A program made the position numbers and the translations under genes. This document shows positions 31,501 through 36,302 of a DNA stretch of 36,302 bases, piece by piece. The stretch comes from a virus. Under the pieces are notes generated by a model that saw only the letters and a program-made list of their open reading frames with translations, was not told the origin of the DNA and did no database searches. The stretch lies in IMG/VR virus record IMGVR_UViG_3300047560_003143, positions 1-36,302 of that record; one strand, 5' to 3'. Each line of letters starts with the position of its first letter. Position 1 is the first letter of the stretch.

Positions 31501-33941
31501 GCTGGAGATTAAAGCGTCTCGACACGTATTTAGGCGAGATAGATGCACAAGCCGAACTCAAGCAGCTATCAAAACGTAGGACTGGTATCGAGCAGGATCT
31601 CTCCAAGGCTTATCAAGACGTAGTAGTTAAGCGGACGTGGTTGAAGCTTGCAGAAAACGCCTCTCCGAGTATTCGTGCCGCACTACAGGCTTATCTCAGT
31701 GCAATTCAAAAAATTGGCAAGGGAACAGGCAAAAGAGCCGTGCGCTACCGCCAAGACGCTCGTAACGCTGCATCGCTGGCGAATTCCGCCGTTCCCTGCT
31801 GGATCATGCCGCACTATCGAATATCCGAATCGCTCCCCCCTGAATTGGGATGTTTCGATTTGGTGATCGTAGATGAAGCCTCGCAGTCAGATCTGACTGC
31901 TCTTCCCGCTTTGCTCCGAGCCCAGAAGGTGCTGATTGTTGGGGACGACAAACAGGTCTCGCCCGAGGGGGTCGGACTTGAGGAAGAGAAAATTCGGAAC
32001 TTGATGAGTCGCTTTCTTGGCAAACAAGTTGAGACCTATCGTCCTCAGATGTCGCCCGAGCGCTCGATCTACGATCTGTTTAAGGTTGTATACGCTAAAA
32101 GCTCTGTAATGCTCAAAGAGCATTTTCGCTGCGTTGGCCCGATTATTGAATACTCAAAACGAGAGTTCTATAACCACGAGCTACGTCCGTTGAGGCTTCC
32201 GAGAGCCTCGGAGAGGTTAGATCCGCCACTAATAGATGTGCTGGTACAAGACGGATATCGCGATGGCGATAGAAACACTGCCGAAGCTCGATTTATTGTC
32301 GAAGAGATCAAGAAGATGGTCTCTGATGACAAGTATTCGGACCGCTCTATTGGAGTAGTTTCATTACTTGCCGACAAGCAGGCCTACTTAATCTGGGAGA
32401 TGCTGACCGAGGAGCTGGGGCCGGAATACTTGCAGCGCCATAAGATTGCGTGCGGAGATGCCAGGACCTTCCAGGGAAAGGAACGCGACGTTATGTTCTT
32501 ATCCATGGTGGTCGCACCGAATGAGCAGCGAATATCAGCGCTATCAAGAGACACGTATGCCCAGCGGTTTAACGTTGCTGCGTCTCGCGCTCGAGATCGG
32601 ATGTATTTAGTTCGGTCTGTAGCCCTTGAGCACTTGAGCGAGGCGGACAAGTTACGGCGAAGCCTAATTACCCACTTCGCAACGCCTTTCGCACAAGATG
32701 AGACAAGACAAGATGACCTACGGCGTCTTTGTGAGTCGCCATTTGAACGAGAGGTTTATGACGCTCTAACCGAGCGAGGGTTTTGGGTAACACCACAGGT
32801 CAAAGTGGGTCAATTCCGAATCGACATGGTCGTAGAGGGGAATAATGACTCACGGCTCGCGATCGAATGCGATGGTGACAAATATCACGGGCCCGATAAG
32901 TGGGCTGATGACATGCATCGTCAGCGGATCCTGGAGAGAGCCGGCTGGATATTTTGGCGATGCTTTGCCTCAACGTGGGTTCGCCGTAAAGGCGAGATGA
33001 TTGAAGATCTTGTCCGCAGTCTGGCCGAACACGGGATAGAGCCCGTTGGCTCTGACCACGCCCCGAAAAGCATCCACACGGAACAACGAATAGTCTCTGC
33101 CTCTGATATAGATAGGATTGAGCTGCCAGAGACAGAGCAATCACAACAGCAAATCGCTGGAGAAGATCAAGATTCAGTAGTAGCAGCAAGGCCAGACGAC
33201 GAAGCAATCAAAACTCAGCCGGTCCAACCCGAAGAACTTCCCGAGACGGATACGAAGGAGAGCTCTAACGTTGCTCCCCCTACCGAAGAGTTTGCCATTC
33301 CGACATTCCTGCCTACGCCACCGGTACCAGATAGACCTCAAAGTAGTAGGTTGACCACTTCTACTGTCACCCGTAGAGCAGGTTTACAAGTGACTAAGTA
33401 CTCTGAATTCACTGAACCTTTGAGCGGCGACCCACGCGAGGTCAATGTTGAATGGATATCAAGAGGTTTAGTAAAGATTATTCAAGCGGAGGGTCCGGTC
33501 ATTGCAAAACGCGCGTGCGATATCTACCTTAGGTCAGTGGGCATCAAGCGAATGGGGCATGAAATCAAGGCGACCATGCAGCAGGCCCTGCAGACAGCGA
33601 TGAGAGCCGGTCAAATCGAATCATTCAACGAGACGGGCGATAACGACTTATTGAGCCACACCATGCGAACCACAGGGACTCCGCCTTTAGTTATCAGGAC
33701 TCGTGGCGACCGTTTATTTGAAGAAATTACGCCCAGTGAGATTCAGTTCGTTGCAAAGTATTTGAGCGAGACTCGTGGACTATCGGTTGGAAGCGATGAA
33801 CATCTACGCGCTGTACTCGAATTTTTCGACCTAAAGCGCCTAACAACTCAGGTGGGGTCGGGAATTCTAGATATTTTGCAAAAGAAACTTCCCCACGTTG
33901 ATGCACTTCTGGAGCAGCTCTCACCTGGAGGGCAATTATGA
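28545..33941 (+). CDS. giant SF1 helicase with Vsr-like nuclease domain (defence-type)
   Basis: The 1798-residue protein has an N-terminal part (about 1-400) of unknown fold, then an SF1 helicase with Walker A GPPGTGKT at 423-430. DEAS is at 1110-1113, GDDKQ at 1133-1137, and the terminal helicase motif VAASRARDR at about 1344-1352. A long helical insertion (about 480-1050) with coiled-coil patterns splits the helicase core. A Vsr/DUF559-like nuclease follows, with Asp1427, then IECDGDKYH (Glu1441, Asp1443 and His1448) as candidate catalytic residues. After a proline/glutamate-rich linker, the C-terminus (about 1630-1790) resembles a DUF3320-like domain. Known single-protein defence genes (Hhe, recalled as DUF4011-helicase-Vsr) have a similar order, but here the N-terminus differs and an HTH and two hsdM genes follow by ATGA overlaps. 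Confidence 0.85.
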   Translation: MSLEAERLSALIEFCHQSARLRGKPTAAVSSHSNFSLYEHELAGSPGIRLNHSGLDGTDEIWISVDRLHETKPPEINSEWLAPWIILAKGPNEGPSLRESIDGSALLEAGTHTEDAAEELPQAAPNEVIIFNDYPERNRVSALFEEYVKAKWTPWATEEKKRLKTIRLYAQLFTLKQQLEGGIVEAQLELVWGIGIGVWKQPSATVSYPLVSQLVELSLNPITAALEIRPRDVNPRVELDWYATQDNPGVADLEKAAKIFFDGLPQTLSPFDRGTFEPLLRSAVTHLDANGVYWPSQTPAEDRTVPKADDKLKVTDTWVLFARPRTNSTYLQDLERLKAAAEELDELPPAVAAIVTDPDSENPEVEFPAFRGVSASYHSDGADYGSAPPSHKAKDLYFPKPFNDEQVRIIQLLEIFDGVVAQGPPGTGKTHTIANVICHYLANGKRVLVTSMKDPALGVLSDQLPDEIKPLAISLLTSEQEGLKKFEHSILKIASEVQSIDRTATSKEIRHLEESIDALHGQLARVDWDISIWAKKNLNKITIDGVDIDPADAAKELVSHAGAFEIIPDAINITKEHEPKFNDQDVIELRTARAELQKDLVYLDASLPQLAEFPDSRSILQTHQDLSRFEQLKRDVESGDVPSLSDTFQKTIDSAIALKADIDELKDIRARLNSTGFNWISSLKSGITDPAKSDIKRVLDELGEHLKAAKEQRKNFLSKPVLIPPDFESNQELVEAVNNLSDGKRPFGLSGLIGKSNEKKALDAVQILGAPPKSIDEWKHVKDYVALQSRLRELAVRWNAIAQEIKLPVLEAKPQGGVDAIENFAIYEEVTRDLHLGNQIQKKSCELFSSWHDAENVLQKDSAFEELDRALRHHLTKNRLANVWSNKEQFQKILDGRSGPIVESIRQFLNETLGNPNVSDMEMQATWSSLMSELSRVLGLHSRLQSVRRVTDLVSESGAPGYASQLRSAPGSLTADELLPSNWKQSWRLKRLDTYLGEIDAQAELKQLSKRRTGIEQDLSKAYQDVVVKRTWLKLAENASPSIRAALQAYLSAIQKIGKGTGKRAVRYRQDARNAASLANSAVPCWIMPHYRISESLPPELGCFDLVIVDEASQSDLTALPALLRAQKVLIVGDDKQVSPEGVGLEEEKIRNLMSRFLGKQVETYRPQMSPERSIYDLFKVVYAKSSVMLKEHFRCVGPIIEYSKREFYNHELRPLRLPRASERLDPPLIDVLVQDGYRDGDRNTAEARFIVEEIKKMVSDDKYSDRSIGVVSLLADKQAYLIWEMLTEELGPEYLQRHKIACGDARTFQGKERDVMFLSMVVAPNEQRISALSRDTYAQRFNVAASRARDRMYLVRSVALEHLSEADKLRRSLITHFATPFAQDETRQDDLRRLCESPFEREVYDALTERGFWVTPQVKVGQFRIDMVVEGNNDSRLAIECDGDKYHGPDKWADDMHRQRILERAGWIFWRCFASTWVRRKGEMIEDLVRSLAEHGIEPVGSDHAPKSIHTEQRIVSASDIDRIELPETEQSQQQIAGEDQDSVVAARPDDEAIKTQPVQPEELPETDTKESSNVAPPTEEFAIPTFLPTPPVPDRPQSSRLTTSTVTRRAGLQVTKYSEFTEPLSGDPREVNVEWISRGLVKIIQAEGPVIAKRACDIYLRSVGIKRMGHEIKATMQQALQTAMRAGQIESFNETGDNDLLSHTMRTTGTPPLVIRTRGDRLFEEITPSEIQFVAKYLSETRGLSVGSDEHLRAVLEFFDLKRLTTQVGSGILDILQKKLPHVDALLEQLSPGGQL

Positions 33942-34147
33942 ATACCACCAATAAAGCATTAACCGTTAAGGACGTCGCTAGTTATTTAAACGTAGATGAA
34001 AAAACCATTTATCGGCTTGTGAGCAAGGGCTCAATTCCGGGCTTCAAAGTATCTGGTTCCTGGAGATTCCAGCTGCAGGACATCCAGGGGTGGATTGATC
34101 GACAAAAAGCTGGAGCGCAGTCCGCTGCAAGAAAAAGAGAGAAATGA
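33938..34147 (+). CDS. excisionase-family (HTH_17) DNA-binding protein
   Basis: This 69-residue protein is one MerR/excisionase-type helix-turn-helix (LTVKDVASYLNVDEKTIYRL) with the wing VSKGSIPGFKVSGSWRF and a basic tail (RQKAGAQSAARKREK). Such proteins bind short sites and regulate or direct recombination. It overlaps the helicase stop (ATGA) and the next hsdM start (ATGA), so it is translated as part of one unit. It probably regulates the operon, possibly at the inverted repeats upstream of the helicase gene. Confidence 0.88.
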   Translation: MNTTNKALTVKDVASYLNVDEKTIYRLVSKGSIPGFKVSGSWRFQLQDIQGWIDRQKAGAQSAARKREK

Positions 34148-35646
34148 ATCAAGAAATCAAAACCGTAGAGCTATCACGGCTTGAAAATCATCTTTGGGAG
34201 TCCGCAAACATCCTGCGCGGCCCTGTGGATGCAGCGGACTTTAAAACTTACATTTTCCCGCTGCTGTTTTTTAAACGTATCTGCGACGTCTGGGACGAGG
34301 AGTACCAGGAAATCGTCGACGAGACAGGAGACGAGCAGCTCGCCTACTTTCCTGAGTCGCACCGTTTTCAAATTCCTGAAGACTGCCACTGGAACGACGT
34401 ACGTTCCAAGGCTAGTAATGTCGGTTCGGCGCTTCAGCATGCGATGCGCGGGATTGAAAAGGCCAATCCCGACACGCTATACGGAGTCTTTGGTGATGCG
34501 CAATGGACGAACAAGGAGCGCCTCTCTGACTCACTGCTCAAGGACTTGATCGAGCATTTTTCCGCGCTCCCGCTGGGCAATCAAAACGTCGCGTCCGACT
34601 TGGTGGGTGATGCCTACGAATACCTGATCAAGAAGTTCGCCGACGCCACCAACAAGAAGGCCGGCGAGTTCTACACCCCCCGTAGTGTCGTGCGGCTGAT
34701 GATCGACATGCTTGACCCTAAGGAGGCGGAGACTATTTATGACCCTGCCTGTGGTACCGGCGGCATGTTGCTGGCAGCTGTGCAGCACGTGAAAGAGATG
34801 CACGGCGACGTCAAGCGGCTTTGGGGCAAGCTCTTCGGGCAGGAGAAGAATCTCACCACCTCGTCCATCGCCCGAATGAACTTATTTCTGCACGGTATTG
34901 AGGACTTCCAGGTGGTGCGAGGTGACACACTGCGAAACCCTGCCTTCTTCGAGGGTGACCGGCTCGCCACCTTCGATTGCGTGATCGCTAACCCACCGTT
35001 CTCGTTGGAAAAGTGGGGCGAGGATTTGTGGCTAAACGATCCCTTCGGCCGCAACTTCGCTGGTCTACCGCCATCAAGCAGCGGTGACTTCGCCTGGGTT
35101 CAACACATGGTTAAGTCGATGGCCGATGGCACTGGTCGAATGGCCGTGGTGCTACCCCAGGGCGCTTTGTTCCGCAGAGGGGCTGAAGGCGAAATTCGCC
35201 AGAGGCTGTTGGAGATGGATCTGATTGAAGCAGTGATCGGTCTGGCGCCGAACCTGTTTTACGGTACCCCCCTAGCCGCTTGCGTCTTGTTGTTGCGCAA
35301 GCGCAAACCTGTCCAGCACAAAAAGAAGGTGCTGATCGCCGACGCATCGCGTAGATTCCGCCGGGGTCGGGCACAAAATTTTTTGGAGCCTGAGCATGCA
35401 GCTGAAATCTTTGGCTGGTATCGCAGCTTTGCCGATGTGCAAGACGCGGTTCGCGTGGTCACGCTCGATGAGATCAAAGCCGAGGACTGGACGCTAAACA
35501 TCTCGCGCTACGTGCTACCCCCGCTGCAAGAAGATATTCCACCGCTGCCCGAAGCAATTGCTGCGTTTAAGGATGCGCTGACTCGGTGCCGCGAAGCGGA
35601 GGAGCGGCTAGCTCAGGTCATCACTGAAGGAGGATGGCTGCAATGA
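34144..35646 (+). CDS. hsdM: type I restriction-modification methyltransferase subunit M (first copy)
   Basis: The complete 500-residue HsdM has the N-terminal HsdM_N helical domain (HLWESANILRGPVDAADFKT, then FPLLFFKRICDVWDEEYQ). The catalytic domain has the AdoMet motif YDPACGTGGML (DPACGTGG at 200-207) and the catalytic NPPF at 283-286. The C-terminal part (LNISRYVLPPLQEDIPPLPE) leads to a short helix that contacts the specificity subunit. Type I M subunits modify adenine in the target chosen by HsdS. The start overlaps the HTH gene (ATGA); the end overlaps the second hsdM (ATGA). Confidence 0.93.
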   Translation: MNQEIKTVELSRLENHLWESANILRGPVDAADFKTYIFPLLFFKRICDVWDEEYQEIVDETGDEQLAYFPESHRFQIPEDCHWNDVRSKASNVGSALQHAMRGIEKANPDTLYGVFGDAQWTNKERLSDSLLKDLIEHFSALPLGNQNVASDLVGDAYEYLIKKFADATNKKAGEFYTPRSVVRLMIDMLDPKEAETIYDPACGTGGMLLAAVQHVKEMHGDVKRLWGKLFGQEKNLTTSSIARMNLFLHGIEDFQVVRGDTLRNPAFFEGDRLATFDCVIANPPFSLEKWGEDLWLNDPFGRNFAGLPPSSSGDFAWVQHMVKSMADGTGRMAVVLPQGALFRRGAEGEIRQRLLEMDLIEAVIGLAPNLFYGTPLAACVLLLRKRKPVQHKKKVLIADASRRFRRGRAQNFLEPEHAAEIFGWYRSFADVQDAVRVVTLDEIKAEDWTLNISRYVLPPLQEDIPPLPEAIAAFKDALTRCREAEERLAQVITEGGWLQ

Positions 35647-36302
35647 GCCGCATCACCCAACAAGAGCTCGAAAGCTACCTCTGGGGCGCAGCCGTTTTAC
35701 TGCGCGGTCTGATTGATGCCGGCGACTACAAACAGTTCATCTTTCCGCTGCTGTTCTACAAACGTGTGTCCGATGTGTGGGGCGAGGAGTACCAGGCAGC
35801 ACTGGCCGATTCAAACGGTGATCTGTCTTACGCGCAGTTCGCAGAGAACCATCGGTTTCAAATTCCAGAGGGCGCGCACTGGAACGATGTGCGGCAGACG
35901 CCCAAGAACTTAGGCGCTGCTATCCAGCGCGCCATGCGCTCCATTGAGTCGGCCAACCCCGACATGCTGGACGGCATCTTCGGCGATGCCCCCTGGACCA
36001 ACCGCGAGCGTCTGCCAGATGAAACGCTGAAGAACCTGATCGAGCACTTTTCGACTCGGACACTGTCGGTGGCCAACGTACCCGAGGACGAGCTGGGCAA
36101 CGCCTACGAGTACCTGATCAAAAAGTTCGCGGACGACTCCGGCCATACGGCGGCCGAGTTCTACACCAACCGAACCGTCGTCCATCTGATGACGCAGCTT
36201 CTTGCGCCGCAGGGTGGCGAGTCGATCTACGACCCCACGTGCGGCACCGGCGGCATGCTGATTTCAGCGCTGGACGAAGTGAAGCGGTCGGGCGGCGAGT
36301 AC
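35643..36302 (+). CDS. hsdM: second type I methyltransferase subunit M, cut by the window edge
   Basis: A 220-residue N-terminal part begins MSRITQQELESYLWGAAVLL and overlaps the first hsdM stop (ATGA). HsdM_N features are present (YKQFIFPLLFYKRVSDVWGE, then FQIPEGAHWNDVRQTPKNLG), as is the AdoMet motif YDPTCGTGGML (DPTCGTGG at 197-204). It aligns along its whole length with the first HsdM but is clearly diverged (for example GLIDAGDYKQFIFPLL against GPVDAADFKTYIFPLL), so it is a paralogue, not a frameshifted fragment. The catalytic NPPF motif and any hsdS/hsdR genes lie beyond the window. Confidence 0.9.
   Translation, partial: MSRITQQELESYLWGAAVLLRGLIDAGDYKQFIFPLLFYKRVSDVWGEEYQAALADSNGDLSYAQFAENHRFQIPEGAHWNDVRQTPKNLGAAIQRAMRSIESANPDMLDGIFGDAPWTNRERLPDETLKNLIEHFSTRTLSVANVPEDELGNAYEYLIKKFADDSGHTAAEFYTNRTVVHLMTQLLAPQGGESIYDPTCGTGGMLISALDEVKRSGGEY

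Noticed and set aside
34144-36302. Possible single hsdM split by a frameshift
   Set aside because: The first HsdM is full length with its own C-terminus, and the second starts a new complete N-terminal domain and repeats the AdoMet motif, so they are two genes.
25890-36302. BREX or DISARM locus
   Set aside because: No PglX, PglZ, BrxC, DrmA or DrmB-like features are seen; the helicase is SF1 with a Vsr-like nuclease, and the M subunits are type I.
1-36302. CRISPR array, tRNA or rRNA genes
   Set aside because: Reading both strands by eye I saw no spaced identical repeats of CRISPR type and no convincing cloverleaf or rRNA sequence; a tRNA scan was not possible.

Overview
The window looks like a chromosomal segment of a proteobacterium. 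By eye the GC content is moderate, Shine-Dalgarno sites are purine rich, and families such as DUF2924, DUF3489 and DUF6511 suggest a Beta- or Alphaproteobacterium; the genus cannot be fixed from sequence alone. It splits into a prophage, a recombinase cassette and a dense accessory (defence-type) region.

Region 1 (1-22.5 kb) is most of a tailed HK97-type, siphovirus-like prophage, with nearly all genes on the minus strand. Read in transcription order (high to low coordinate), the early operon runs: sigma-70-like regulator, two small unknowns, Sak4-type ATPase, DUF669 protein, coiled-coil protein, PD-(D/E)XK exonuclease, DEAH helicase, DUF6511 protein, prim-pol/helicase, RuvC-like resolvase, DUF6456-like protein and a ParB-methyltransferase fusion. 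The packaging and head-tail operon follows: HNH nuclease, a candidate cos region, small and large terminase, portal, S49 protease, major capsid protein, connectors and tail tube. The tail tube gene runs off the left edge; lysis and the rest of the tail lie outside. Three single genes on the plus strand (4632, 9170, 10628) interrupt the minus-strand order and look like independently acquired cargo (morons).

Region 2 (22.5-25.9 kb) holds a minus-strand 313-residue protein of unknown role. It is followed by a plus-strand, translationally coupled cassette: a tiny ORF, DUF2924, a large serine recombinase and an HTH-like protein. This cassette is probably the integration module of the prophage or of the island next to it.

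Region 3 (25.9-36.3 kb) is accessory. A four-gene minus-strand operon in which every junction overlaps (270, 197, 256 and 101 codons; only the last, DUF4236 plus a membrane helix, is recognised) faces away from a plus-strand operon. That plus operon encodes a 1798-residue SF1 helicase with a Vsr-like nuclease domain, an excisionase-type HTH protein, a complete HsdM and a second, paralogous HsdM cut by the right edge. All junctions in it are ATGA overlaps. A 191-base divergent regulatory region with several palindromes lies between the two operons. This pair is the best candidate for an undescribed system: a type I restriction-modification locus with two M subunits, fused transcriptionally to a helicase-nuclease and paired with an unknown operon.
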